Positions 9,559 to 20,076 of a stretch of DNA of 64,000 bases are shown here, one piece after another. The notes under the pieces are model-generated. The model was not told the DNA's origin, searched no databases, and worked only from the letters and a program-made list of their open reading frames with translations. Position numbers and translations under genes: made by a program. This stretch comes from JAFEDN01 sp963712715. GTDB taxonomy: Bacteria; Pseudomonadota; Gammaproteobacteria; Coxiellales; Coxiellaceae. The stretch lies in NCBI GenBank assembly GCA_963712715.1, contig CAVQJI010000020.1, forward strand, positions 129,909 through 193,908, written 5' to 3'. The stretch's first letter is position 1. The number at the start of each line of letters is the position of its first letter.

Positions 9559-10962
9559 TCAGGGCTGGTTTTGATTAATTAATAATTGATAAAATTGATC
9601 AGGATCACGGACAGAATGACGTCGCTGACAGAATTGCCCACACGTATTTAAACCGGCTATTAAACCTTGATAAATCTTGGGTCCCATATAAAAATAGGAG
9701 GTGTAGCCAATTTCAGCGCCGACACTCGCCGCTGCTACAATGATTTCATTCTCAGACATGATGTCCTTAAGGACACTATTCAAAAAAGATACGCCCACAA
9801 TTACCCAGGTAAATTGACCGGCAAGGTTAATGAATGTTGATAACGCTTTAACGATTTTATTGTCAGCGCTAATGGCCTGATAATAATTCAGGTCCCTCTT
9901 ATTATCGACAATTTTCCTGTTCAATTCATGTTTATAGCCGGCAAAATAAGAGGTGAAAATTAAATATGAACCTAAAGTGATCGCCCCCACTGTGGATATT
10001 CCCAGACGGCCAGTCGTATCTACTTCTGAATTCTCTAATATCCTGTAAATTACCGAACCTAACACATAGGGATACCCACAACGAAATAGCGGTAAAGGCA
10101 TGGCTTTAACGCTGCAGAGAATTTTTTCTTTCAATGTCATCATTGATAGATATTCCGCGCGCTGTTGCGAATCAATCTGTTCCATCGGTACATAATAATT
10201 GTCTAAAATGGGGAAAGCTCTGGTCAAAAGCGTCACTCCAGCCGCGGAGACGCCACAAACCAACTTCGCAATCATCGAGGTGAACGAATCATCCAAATTT
10301 AATATCCTTTTAAAAAACGCATCACCAATATAGGCATGCATGGCTCCTCTATAGATCGTCGTTACGGTGATTTTGTTACCCGCTTCTACTAGCAGTAATT
10401 TTGAATTTTTAAACAAAGAAAATAACGCAGGGTCTTTATTCACCACTCGCAATTGCGTGTTATCCACATCATTTTTGGAAAGTAAAATAAAATAAATTGA
10501 GTTCGCCGTTACAATTAAAGCAATAACAGGATAATTTAAATAAGGGTAATTTTTCAAAAACTGATTTAAAGGCAAGGCTGTGGCGACAGCGCCGGTAGCG
10601 AACGTGATACCCATTAATGGATAGGATAAAAATTTTCCGATTTTATTGACCGGAACCAATGGTTTAATATCAGTTTCATTGTTATCCAGGTTCAGTACTC
10701 TTTTGCTGTCACTTTTGGGCCTAATTCCCAAAACATTACTTAAAAATTGAATTGAGGCTAAAATCGATGAAAACACCGTCAGAGTGGTAGAAGGGGATGC
10801 TCCTAAAATCCCGAATCCCTCTTCCATGGTTTCTTCAGTGAATCGGGAGTAAATCACGCCCAGTAAAATTGAGGTCCATGCCAGAGCGACAAAGATTTTA
10901 TATAAATAAGCAGACCTTTGTTCGTTCGGTTCTTCATCATTTATTGAACCCAATTGCCTCAT
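9559..10962 (-). CDS. Polytopic membrane protein of unknown function
   Basis: A 467-residue protein with a short polar N terminus (MRQLGSINDEEPNEQRSAY), about eight to ten hydrophobic segments and a polar C-terminal tail. No transporter signature or catalytic motif was recognised. The charged linker around residues 82-100 and the long loops make it unlike MFS or MATE carriers. It ends 14 bases from the DUF6314-like gene, so it may be the promoter-proximal gene of the same transcription unit. A ribosome binding site (AAGGAGATAGATAA) precedes the start. Confidence 0.6.
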   Translation of the reverse strand: MRQLGSINDEEPNEQRSAYLYKIFVALAWTSILLGVIYSRFTEETMEEGFGILGASPSTTLTVFSSILASIQFLSNVLGIRPKSDSKRVLNLDNNETDIKPLVPVNKIGKFLSYPLMGITFATGAVATALPLNQFLKNYPYLNYPVIALIVTANSIYFILLSKNDVDNTQLRVVNKDPALFSLFKNSKLLLVEAGNKITVTTIYRGAMHAYIGDAFFKRILNLDDSFTSMIAKLVCGVSAAGVTLLTRAFPILDNYYVPMEQIDSQQRAEYLSMMTLKEKILCSVKAMPLPLFRCGYPYVLGSVIYRILENSEVDTTGRLGISTVGAITLGSYLIFTSYFAGYKHELNRKIVDNKRDLNYYQAISADNKIVKALSTFINLAGQFTWVIVGVSFLNSVLKDIMSENEIIVAAASVGAEIGYTSYFYMGPKIYQGLIAGLNTCGQFCQRRHSVRDPDQFYQLLINQNQP

Positions 10963-11063
10963 TTATCTATCTCCTTTATAAATTAATGTTAAGTGACTAT
11001 ACTATCAGAGCGTTTGCTTTTCAAATAAGTAATCTTTAATGGATAAATAATGCGGGAAGAATT

Positions 11064-12914
11064 ATGCCCAGGGAATTGACACCGGTTGAATTTAAATTAT
11101 TACAAATTACCCGTAATTTTCTTCAGGAATTAAAAGCAGAGCAAGCTTCCCGGGGTCTTTCACTGAATGCCTCTCTGGAAAAAGATTTAGGTTTAGGTAG
11201 TTTGGAGCGCGTTGAACTTTCTCGTCGCATCGAAAATACATTTTCAATCACATTGCCGCTAGCCTTTTTAGAAAAAGTGTCTGTATTGAATGATTTCGTT
11301 TCTTTAATTGAGCAGATGCATCCTTCCGGTTATCAGGAAACAAAAAAACTTTCAGAACCATTGAGCGAATCCAAAGTAGATCCCAATAGCGCTCACACTT
11401 TAATTGAATTATTAGAGCAATATGCGCAATTAGAATCTGAACGTCCTCATATTTATCTTCAGGATGAAGATGGCCACGAGCAAATCATATCATACGGAGA
11501 ATTGGCGGATATGGCAGGCGCCGCCGCTCAAATTATTAAAGAATACAAGATCAATCCGGGTGAAACCATCGCAATCATGTTGCCAACATCGCGAGAGTAT
11601 TTTTTTTACTTTTTTGGGATATTATTAGCCGGCGCGATTCCTGTTCCTATTTATCCGCCAACGCAGACCGAGCGGATAGAGGAATATGTACAGCGCCAAT
11701 CAAGAATTCTGCAAAACGCACAAATCCGTTTGTTAGTCACGGTGATTAAGGGCCGTACCTTGGGCCAGTTATTAAAATCTTTTATTCCCAGTCTATATGC
11801 TGTACTGACCGTTGAGGATTTAAAAAATTTTCAGGGAAAATCTGATTTTTTTTCAGCAAAATCAGATGATGCCGCTTTAATCCAATACACATCTGGAAGT
11901 ACCGGAGATCCAAAAGGGGTGTTATTAAGCCACCATAATTTATTATCGAATATTCGCGCCGTCGGTCAGGCTCTTCAGGTTCATCCTACAGACTGCATGG
12001 TCAGTTGGTTGCCGCTATATCACGACATGGGATTAATAGGTGCATGGTTAGGTAGTTTTTATTACGGTATTCCCGTTTGTATTCTTTCTCCTCTGGCTTT
12101 TTTAATGCGACCGCAACGGTGGTTGTGGGCTATCCATTATCATCGCGGGACCATATCCGGAGCGCCTAATTTTGCCTATGAATTATGTGTCAAATCTCTT
12201 TCCAGCGAAAAAATTTCGGGACTGGATTTAAGTTCATGGCGCCTCGCATTAAATGGTTCTGAAACTATCCATGCGAAGACTATCCGAAGATTTTCTAAAA
12301 AATTCGTTCCTTATCATTTTAATCCTAAAGCGATGACACCCGCATACGGCCTGGCTGAGTCAACTATGGCTCTTATTTTTACTCCACCAGACCGAGGACC
12401 CAGGGTTGATCAAATTGATCAGGATGCTTTTATGCAACAAGGGCTGGCAATACCGACGAGATCTATGGATAAATCAGCATTAGAAATTGTATCCTGTGGA
12501 AAGCCGTTACCTGCACATGAAATTCGTATTGTCGATGATAACAATAAATTGATGAATGACCGCGAAGTGGGATCATTACAATTTAAGGGGCCATCGTCTA
12601 TGTGTGGTTATTATCGTAATCCGGATGCAACCAGGGCTATATTTCACGATGGCTGGCTGGATTCTGGTGATTTAGCCTATCAAGCCGACGGTGAAGTTTA
12701 TATTACGGGAAGGAAAAAAGATATTATTATTTCCGCCGGCCGTAATATCCACCCCGAGGAAATTGAAAAAATTGTCGGCGATATTTCCGGGTGTTATCCA
12801 GGGATGCGTAATTGCATTCGGAGTACCCGATCCGCAATCAGGAACGGAACAATGTATTGTTTTAGCAGAAACGGAAGAACAGGATGCCGCAGTTCGACAG
12901 CGTATTGTTCATAA
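11064..12914 (+). CDS. ACP-fatty acyl-AMP ligase (FAAL), 5' part of a frameshifted fusion gene
   Basis: Residues 1-85 are an acyl carrier domain with DLGLGSLERVEL, Ser46 being the phosphopantetheine site. Residues about 110-570 are an acyl-adenylating enzyme: IQYTSGSTGDPKGV is the AMP/P-loop motif, followed by SWLPLYHDMGLIG, AYGLAEST, and the hinge region with DSGDLAYQADGEVYITGRKKD. This pattern fits long-chain fatty acyl-AMP ligases, which load fatty acid on an ACP. True homology stops near residue 573. There a one-base shift at the TTT of 12784-12786 puts the rest of the gene in the next frame, and the last 43 residues here are out-of-frame junk. Confidence 0.85.
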   Translation: MPRELTPVEFKLLQITRNFLQELKAEQASRGLSLNASLEKDLGLGSLERVELSRRIENTFSITLPLAFLEKVSVLNDFVSLIEQMHPSGYQETKKLSEPLSESKVDPNSAHTLIELLEQYAQLESERPHIYLQDEDGHEQIISYGELADMAGAAAQIIKEYKINPGETIAIMLPTSREYFFYFFGILLAGAIPVPIYPPTQTERIEEYVQRQSRILQNAQIRLLVTVIKGRTLGQLLKSFIPSLYAVLTVEDLKNFQGKSDFFSAKSDDAALIQYTSGSTGDPKGVLLSHHNLLSNIRAVGQALQVHPTDCMVSWLPLYHDMGLIGAWLGSFYYGIPVCILSPLAFLMRPQRWLWAIHYHRGTISGAPNFAYELCVKSLSSEKISGLDLSSWRLALNGSETIHAKTIRRFSKKFVPYHFNPKAMTPAYGLAESTMALIFTPPDRGPRVDQIDQDAFMQQGLAIPTRSMDKSALEIVSCGKPLPAHEIRIVDDNNKLMNDREVGSLQFKGPSSMCGYYRNPDATRAIFHDGWLDSGDLAYQADGEVYITGRKKDIIISAGRNIHPEEIEKIVGDISGCYPGMRNCIRSTRSAIRNGTMYCFSRNGRTGCRSSTAYCS

Positions 12915-13854
12915 AATTAATACCCTGGTGGCGGTTTCTTTTAATATAACATTACATCAGGTCATTTTGGTAAATCCACACACTGTTCCCAAAACTTTCA
13001 GCGGTAAATTACAACGTTTCGCTTGTAAACAGGCTTATTTAAAGAAGCAATTAATGCGTCATAAACAACCTCTATGGTTGCAAATGACTAAACTGCTATT
13101 TAAGTCCTTGCAGGAAAAAGTTCGCAAGAGCATATTTAAATTGGGTAAAATGATATATACCTTTTATGTGGGATTAATAATTTTATTAACGGTCATCCCA
13201 TTATGGCTGATGATTTTACCGTGTGACCATAAAACCAGTAGTCGGCTAATGTCAGGTTGGGCCAGATTAATTCTCAAGTTATGTTTTTGCAGTTTAAAGG
13301 TTGAAGGTGAACTGGAAAGCATAAAGAAACACGCGATGATTTTGGTGTGCAATCATACCAGTTATATCGATGCGATTGCCTTGCTTGCCGCATTACCGAT
13401 AGATATGGCTTTTTTAGCCAAGAAAGAATTAATTGGAATACCGATTTTAAGTGGTCTTCTCAAAAAGCTGGATTACATATTAGTGAATAGAGTTAATTTT
13501 TTGGAGAGTATTCAGGATACCGCGCTGATCCAAAAAGAATTGATCCAGGGACGTTCGGTACTTATTTTCCCGGAAGGAACCTTTACGTATGCCACAGGTT
13601 TGCGAACATTTAAAATGGGCGCATTTAAGTTAGCCGTTGATACGAAAATTCCGCTTTGTCCGATTGGTTTAAGAGGCGCTCGCCAGATGTTTCGTGATAA
13701 CCAATGGTTATTGACTCCAGGAACTCTTACCCTCCACATAGGCTCCCCCATTATTCCCCAACAAGGCGGATGGGAAGAAATGGCCCGATTACGCGACTTA
13801 ACGCGGCAAGAAATTGCAAAGTACTGTGGAGAACAGCCTATCAATTTAGTATGA
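12787..13854 (+). CDS. C-terminal part of the fusion: end of FAAL plus PlsC-type acyltransferase
   Basis: This frame continues the ligase (PGVIQGCVIAFGVPDPQSGTEQ, then KTFSGKLQRFACK, the C-terminal catalytic lysine region). It then crosses a hydrophobic segment and enters a 1-acylglycerol-phosphate acyltransferase domain with NHTSYIDAI (the HX4D motif) and FPEGTFT. The open frame starts further upstream, but homology begins at the frameshift. Restoring the frame gives one protein of about 930 residues: ACP, adenylating ligase, acyltransferase. It would activate a fatty acid, hold it on its own ACP and transfer it to lysophospholipid, much as Aas does. Confidence 0.8.
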   Translation, partial: PGVIQGCVIAFGVPDPQSGTEQCIVLAETEEQDAAVRQRIVHKINTLVAVSFNITLHQVILVNPHTVPKTFSGKLQRFACKQAYLKKQLMRHKQPLWLQMTKLLFKSLQEKVRKSIFKLGKMIYTFYVGLIILLTVIPLWLMILPCDHKTSSRLMSGWARLILKLCFCSLKVEGELESIKKHAMILVCNHTSYIDAIALLAALPIDMAFLAKKELIGIPILSGLLKKLDYILVNRVNFLESIQDTALIQKELIQGRSVLIFPEGTFTYATGLRTFKMGAFKLAVDTKIPLCPIGLRGARQMFRDNQWLLTPGTLTLHIGSPIIPQQGGWEEMARLRDLTRQEIAKYCGEQPINLV

Positions 13855-14071
13855 AGCAGAACGGTCACATACTCATTATTTTTCAGAAAAAAAACCATTT
13901 GCAAGTCGTTGGGCTGAAACTTTGGAAACGTGAGCCTGTTTGGCGAACTCTAGCCATTGACTGCGGATAGTGGAGATTTGATCGATGATCTCTAAAGCTG
14001 AATTAGGACTTATTATAATATATTTTATGACAAACATCAATATACAAGTTAATCAACCTTATCTCAACCCC
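13855..14071. other. Gene-free spacer
   Basis: No convincing gene. Short frames here lack ribosome binding sites and recognisable content. The stretch leads into the composite palindrome that begins at 14072. Confidence 0.5.
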
Positions 14072-14299
14072 GGAAATATGAGTTAAGCCGAGGAATCGCA
14101 GAGAGTCACTCAAAGTGCCTAACGCTGCACTGGCTTTGGGGCTGACGGGGGTTCATGCTTCGTAGAAAAAAAAACGCCAAACGTTCTCAAACCGGTTTTC
14201 TCTCTGACCGCTTCTCCCAGAAAAGGGCACCCCCGCCAGCCCCAAAGCCAGTTCCGCTGTGACTCTCCTCGTTTATGCCTCGGCTTAACTCATATTTCC
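14072..14299. repeat. Palindromic element A (228 bp)
   Basis: A perfect 22-bp terminal inverted repeat bounds the element (14072-14093, beginning GGAAATATGAGTTAAGCC, and 14278-14299). Inside, 14130-14152 and 14230-14252 form a second inverted pair of 23 bp with one mismatch around CTGGCTTTGGGGCTG. Between the two stems lie module x (14095-14129) and module y (14253-14279). Both recur in inverted order in element B. No protein is encoded. Confidence 0.85.
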
Positions 14300-14347
14300 T
14301 CTGCAAAATGCGCTCCCTATTGTCAGTAGGGAGCGCATTTGCGGAGG
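14298..14347. repeat. Linker hairpin between elements A and B
   Basis: A 21-22 bp stem (14298-14319 against 14327-14347, core TGCGCTCCCTA / TAGGGAGCGCA) with a 7-base loop TTGTCAG lies exactly between the two palindromic elements. Confidence 0.85.
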
Positions 14348-14570
14348 AAATAGCCGTGAATCCGGGGCATAAACGAGGAGAGTCACCGCGGAGCCGCCCT
14401 GGGATTTTCGGGGGTATCCAGGTCTGGGGCTGGAAGTCAGATGATATTCAATCCGTGAACGTTTAGAGATGTTTTTTGAGTCAGGGTGATACCCCCGAAA
14501 ATTCCAGGGCGGCGCAGCGTTAGGCACTTTGAGTGACTCCCTGCGATTTCCCGGATTCACGGCTATTTCC
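14346..14570. repeat. Palindromic element B (225 bp)
   Basis: The terminal inverted repeat of 21 bp (14347-14367, GGAAATAGCCGTGAATCCGG-type, and 14550-14570) differs from that of element A apart from the outer GGAAATA. The inner stem, 14393-14418 against 14488-14513 (GCCGCCCTGG...GGGGGTATC), is 25/26 matched and also unlike A. Modules x (14514-14548) and y (14368-14391) are near-identical to those of A but inverted. The 3' end lies about 30 bases from the stop of the ABC ATPase gene. Confidence 0.85.
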
Positions 14571-14601
14571 GGAAGTGGGTCCAAAATCGCTGTATAAATT
14601 T

Positions 14602-15425
14602 TTAAAGTTGAGTTTCTGTCAAAGTTATTTTAGTAAATTTGATTACTGGTACCGCAGAAAGCAATGCCTGGGTATAGGGATGTTGTGGTGAAGCGTAAAT
14701 AGATTGTTTAGGGCCGATCTCTACAATCTGACCGTGATACAGCACCAACACTCGATCACTAATATATCTGATCACACCCAGGTCGTGTGAAATAAATAAA
14801 ATAGTAAATTTTAATTTTTGCTGAATTTCCTGCAATAAATTGATAATTTGCGCCTTGATGGACGCATCCAGAGCGCTCACTGACTCATCACAAATGAGTA
14901 TTCGCGGCTCCAGAATAAGCGCACGGGCGATACCGATGCGCTGACATTGCCCGCCAGAAAATTCCTGGGGGTAGCGATTAAGCTGGTTTGGGTCTAAACC
15001 AACCAGCTGAATCATCGATTTAACTTTCAGAATAACGGATGTCTTTGCCATCCGTGGGTAAAGCGTAATTAGCGGCTCTGCGATAATCTCAGCAATAGTC
15101 ATGCGCGGATTAAGCGCAGCAACGGGATCCTGAAAAACAAATTGCAGATTTTTATGTACCTCATTCCATTGTTTTGCAGTGGCTTTTGCCAGATCTATCC
15201 GGCCATCAAAAAGTGCGCTTCCTGAAGTGATGGGATTCAATCCACATAATGCCCGCGCCAGCGAAGTTTTACCGCTGCCGGATTCGCCAACAATACCCAA
15301 AGTTTCACCTTCAAATACATCAAAATTTATCCCATCCACGGCACGAATCACTTTGCCCGCTTTGAAGGGCCTGCGTCTGAGTTTAAAGTGAACTTTCAGG
15401 TTTTTAATTTCCAGAATTTTTTTCT

Positions 15426-15435
<10 letters not shown>
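14602..15435 (-). CDS. oppF: Oligopeptide ABC transporter ATPase (OppF/DppF)
   Basis: A 277-residue peptide-type ABC ATPase. Walker A is GESGSGKTS, the Q-loop FVFQDPVAALNP, the signature SGGQCQRIGIARAL, and Walker B LILEPRILICDESVSALD. The OppF-specific C-terminal YASPQHPYTQALLSAVP is present. It is last in the operon oppABCDF and overlaps oppD by 10 bases. It supplies energy for import of di- or oligopeptides in a heterodimer with OppD. Confidence 0.9.
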
Positions 15436-16415
<980 letters not shown>

Positions 16416-16426
16416 AGGTTTCTCTG

Positions 16427-17302
16427 CTAACGTGGATCTAACGCATCACGCAATCCATTGGCTAAAAAAGCGAAAGATAATAAAGTAATAATCATTAATC
16501 CAGCCGGAAATAATAACAACCACCATGCCTGCATATTTTGCGCGCCATCTGCGATGAGCAGACCCCACGAGGTCATGGGTTCGGTAACGCCCAAACCAAA
16601 GAAACTAAGCACAGCGGACAATACAATCATATTCGGTATTGTGAGCGCCGCATAAACAATCACAACGCCCAATAAATTAGGGATAACATGACGGCCAATA
16701 ATTTTGAAACCACTCACACCATAAATTAACGCCGCCTCGACATATTCTTTGTGTTTAATACCGAGCGTTTGTCCACGCACAATGCGTGACATGTCTAGCC
16801 AGGAAACAGCGGCGATCGCTACAAACGATAACGCTAAATTGTTGCCAAATAGAGTAATCAGCAAAATGCAAAAAAATAAAAATGGGATTCCATACAACAC
16901 ATCGACAATCCGCATCATGATGGTGTCTACTTTGCCACCCACATAGCCGGCAATCGCACCATAGAAAACGCCTATTAATATCACGACAAAAGCTGCCGCA
17001 AATGCGATTTCAAAGGTAATTCGTCCACCTATAAAACAACGAATAAATAAATCTCTTCCCAGATTATCAGTGCCAAACCAGTGTTGACTATTGGGCGCCT
17101 GCAGAATACTGCTCCAATCCGTCTTGTCATAAGCAATATGACTGAACATCGGCTCAACAATACAGAGGATTGCCAAAATGAGGATAATGATCGCGCTGAC
17201 CATCGCAAGTTTATTACGCGACAGGCGCCTGAATGCGCTTAACCAGAAACCTCGGGTTTTAGGAATATCTAAATGTAGATTTTTAGTTTTAATAAATATC
17301 AT
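16427..17302 (-). CDS. oppC: Oligopeptide ABC transporter permease (OppC/DppC)
   Basis: A 291-residue inner-membrane permease with the N-terminal OppC leader domain (WLSAFRRLSRNKLAMVSAIIILI) and an HWFGTDNLGRDLFIRCFIGGR segment conserved in this subunit. The EAA loop is EAALIYGVSGFKIIGRHVIPN. There are about six membrane segments. It lies 11 bases upstream of oppD and 5 bases downstream of oppB. Confidence 0.92.
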   Translation of the reverse strand: MIFIKTKNLHLDIPKTRGFWLSAFRRLSRNKLAMVSAIIILILAILCIVEPMFSHIAYDKTDWSSILQAPNSQHWFGTDNLGRDLFIRCFIGGRITFEIAFAAAFVVILIGVFYGAIAGYVGGKVDTIMMRIVDVLYGIPFLFFCILLITLFGNNLALSFVAIAAVSWLDMSRIVRGQTLGIKHKEYVEAALIYGVSGFKIIGRHVIPNLLGVVIVYAALTIPNMIVLSAVLSFFGLGVTEPMTSWGLLIADGAQNMQAWWLLLFPAGLMIITLLSFAFLANGLRDALDPR

Positions 17303-17307
17303 TTTTT

Positions 17308-18240
17308 TTACTGTTTAATTTTGGGGTCTAGCAACATATAAACGACATCAACGATAAAATTAAAAATTATAGTTAAGGTGCTGCCTAAAATGGTGATGGC
17401 CATAATCATATTGTAGTCGCGATTAGTGGCGGCATTTGTGGTCAATAAACCAAGTCCAGGCAGTGTGAACACCTGCTCAGTCACGACCGCGCCCACCAGA
17501 ATTCCAGCAAACATAGGGCCCAGTAAGGAAACCACCGGCAACAACGTGGGACGTATGGCGTGTTTAAATAAAATTTTGCTGACTGGCAAACCCTTCGCAC
17601 GTGCAGTGCGAATATAATTGGAATTCAGCACATCGATGATGCCGCCACGAGATACAAAGGCAACGCTGGGTAGATAGGCAAGCGTTAATACCAGCACCGG
17701 CAAGCACAGGTGTGCAAAATCGCCCTCCCCCCAACCGCCAGCCGGAAACATCCGAAAAGCCACCGCAAAAATTAATACGAACAAAGGACCGGTAACCATG
17801 GTTGGAATGGCAGTGAGGACAATGTTGCTGGACATCACCAATTTGTCAAACCATGAATTTTTATAAAGTCCGGCATAAGCGCCGCAAACAATTCCTGCTG
17901 GCACTACAATAATCATTGTATAAATACTGAGACGCAACGTCACCCAAAATCCTCCCATGTTATCCGGAAATAATAGGCCATTGATGGATTGGTCCAGATA
18001 CTTCATGGAAATACCAAAATTGCCATGAATCAAATCTTTTAAATAAAGTAAATATTGCTGCCAAAGTGGTAAATCCAGGCGGTATTGCGCCAGTAATGAT
18101 TTAAGAGCTTCTGGTGATAACGCCCGCTCACCCTCGAAAGGATTACCAGGCGCCAAATGCACCAGAAAAAATACCAGGGTGATGATCGCCAACAATGTGG
18201 GAATAGACACCAGGGCGCGTTTAATGACAAATTTCAACAT
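17308..18240 (-). CDS. oppB: Oligopeptide ABC transporter permease (OppB/DppB)
   Basis: A 310-residue permease. The N terminus KRALVSIPTLLAIITLVFFLVHLAPGNPF is diagnostic for OppB/DppB. The EAA loop is IRTARAKGLPVSKILFKHAIRP, followed by EQVFTLPGLGLL. About six membrane segments. It follows the binding-protein gene by 6 bases. Confidence 0.92.
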   Translation of the reverse strand: MLKFVIKRALVSIPTLLAIITLVFFLVHLAPGNPFEGERALSPEALKSLLAQYRLDLPLWQQYLLYLKDLIHGNFGISMKYLDQSINGLLFPDNMGGFWVTLRLSIYTMIIVVPAGIVCGAYAGLYKNSWFDKLVMSSNIVLTAIPTMVTGPLFVLIFAVAFRMFPAGGWGEGDFAHLCLPVLVLTLAYLPSVAFVSRGGIIDVLNSNYIRTARAKGLPVSKILFKHAIRPTLLPVVSLLGPMFAGILVGAVVTEQVFTLPGLGLLTTNAATNRDYNMIMAITILGSTLTIIFNFIVDVVYMLLDPKIKQ

Positions 18241-18246
18241 TGTTTC

Positions 18247-19869
18247 TTACTCATTTAATTGAAACCATTTAGTCATCACATGATCCAGATGATTATCATC
18301 GATATCGTAATTATTCACCTTTGGATTAACCAGGCGATAATAAGTCAACTGATACAATGGAATTCTTGAATAATCATTCATAGCCAACGTTAACGCTTGA
18401 CGGAGTAATTTAATCCGTAATTGCTGATCTTTAGCATTTTGCGCCTGATTGAGCAAGTCGTTATAGCCCTTAATACAGTCATGAGCATTATTTTGCGGAT
18501 TACCGCATTGATATAAGGCGGTATAACTATCAACAGAATCATAATCAGCGACCCAACCATCACGTGCTATATCATAGCTGCCCGTATGCCGAGCTTGCAG
18601 AAAGGTTTTCCATTCCTGATTGCTGGTGATGGTTTGAATACTGCCAGAACCAAATACCTGTTGCCACATGGAAGCAATAGCCAATGAATTTTTTTTGGTA
18701 TAGTCCCGGGTATTATAGGTAACGGTCACTTGCAACGGATGATTCGGGCCATAACCCGCCTCTTTGAACAGTCGCCGGGCTTCTGCAATTTGCCTGTCTC
18801 GCGGCCAGCCTGCCCATTCATAATTTAATCCGGCAAATTGACCACCTTCAATGGTTGGAGTGGTATAGGCATACAATGGTTTTTGATCCTGACCCATGAC
18901 CTCTTTTGCCAAAGCTTCACGATCTACCGCCATCACCAAAGCTTGCCGTAATTTGGGATTGTCCTTATATTTTGGTAATTTCATATTAAAATCGTAATAC
19001 TCAATAGCCTCCCACAGTACTGTGTGTTCCTGATCAGGCATTTGCGCCTTGATAGTTTTATATTGATCAACGGGCAGTAAATACGTCATATCAATACTGC
19101 CCGTTTTATACTGGCTTAATGAAGCATTGGCATCGACAATGGGAAAATATTTCACCCGTTGGATAGCCACATTGCCGGCGTCATAATAATTGGGATTTTT
19201 ACTAGCCAAAATATAACCCTGCACGACTCTTTCATCCAGTTTATAAGCGCCTGAGGTGACCATGTTCTTAGGGTCAGTCCATGCTGGGCCAAATTTGCTG
19301 AGGTTGGCTTTAGAAACGACTGCCAGACCAGGCTGCGCGGCGATGGATAAAAACGAAGGATCGGGATTAGCCAAACTGATTTGGACAGTGTGATCATCCA
19401 GAGCCTGAATACCAAGTCGTGAAGGAGGTAATTTGGCATCCAGAACGGCCTGGCCATTTTCTAAATTGCTCACCAGGAAATTATAAGGGGATGCGGTCTT
19501 GGGATCGGCCAATCGCTGGTAACTGTACACCACATCTGAGGCGGTGAGCGGTAAACCATCCGAAAATTTAAGGCCAGGGCGCAAGTGAAATGTGTAGGTT
19601 TTATTGTCTGAAGACAGCTCCCATTTGTCTGCCAACCCGGCGCTGGGGTGATTATGCTGATCCTGTGAGGTTAACCCTTCAAATAAATCATAAATCACTC
19701 TGACGCTTTGCACATCCTCGCACATTTGAGGATCCAGTGTCGCAACGTCGGAACCCAGATCGATATTAATCGTGCCGATATGATCTTTTTTACTATTGTC
19801 TTTACCGGAACAGGAGGCTAGCCCAAGGGACGTAACCGCTATTGTTATCGCAATTATTAAGTTTCTCAT
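18247..19869 (-). CDS. oppA: Peptide-binding lipoprotein (OppA/SBP family 5)
   Basis: An extracytoplasmic solute-binding protein of family 5. The start at 19869 is preferred over the ATG 15 bases upstream because GAGGA sits five bases before it. It then gives a classic lipoprotein signal, MRNLIIAITIAVTSLGLASC, with cleavage before Cys20. The mature protein (about 520 residues) has the family motifs TLDPQMCEDVQSVRVIYDLFEGL and KWELSSDNKTYTFHLRPGLKFSDG. It heads the operon and should deliver oligopeptides to OppBCDF from the periplasmic face. Confidence 0.93.
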   Translation of the reverse strand: MRNLIIAITIAVTSLGLASCSGKDNSKKDHIGTINIDLGSDVATLDPQMCEDVQSVRVIYDLFEGLTSQDQHNHPSAGLADKWELSSDNKTYTFHLRPGLKFSDGLPLTASDVVYSYQRLADPKTASPYNFLVSNLENGQAVLDAKLPPSRLGIQALDDHTVQISLANPDPSFLSIAAQPGLAVVSKANLSKFGPAWTDPKNMVTSGAYKLDERVVQGYILASKNPNYYDAGNVAIQRVKYFPIVDANASLSQYKTGSIDMTYLLPVDQYKTIKAQMPDQEHTVLWEAIEYYDFNMKLPKYKDNPKLRQALVMAVDREALAKEVMGQDQKPLYAYTTPTIEGGQFAGLNYEWAGWPRDRQIAEARRLFKEAGYGPNHPLQVTVTYNTRDYTKKNSLAIASMWQQVFGSGSIQTITSNQEWKTFLQARHTGSYDIARDGWVADYDSVDSYTALYQCGNPQNNAHDCIKGYNDLLNQAQNAKDQQLRIKLLRQALTLAMNDYSRIPLYQLTYYRLVNPKVNNYDIDDNHLDHVMTKWFQLNE

Positions 19870-20076
19870 ATTCCTCGCCTGCATTTTATATACAATAAAT
19901 GCCCAGTACCGATTGTACCAAAAAGATACAAAAAAGGCAAATTAATTTTGAAAATTTTTTTAAGTCATTGATTTTAATGTTATTATTAATATGTATAATT
20001 AATAAATTTCAACCCCTATAATTTCAGTGATGCGTATGTAACAATCATCCCTGTTAAATTTAAAAAGGAGTTTTTT

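Noticed and set aside
14275..14584. Two short overlapping frames (63 and 99 residues, opposite strands)
   Set aside because: They lie inside the palindromic elements; their peptides mirror each other because of the inverted repeats, and there is no ribosome binding site.
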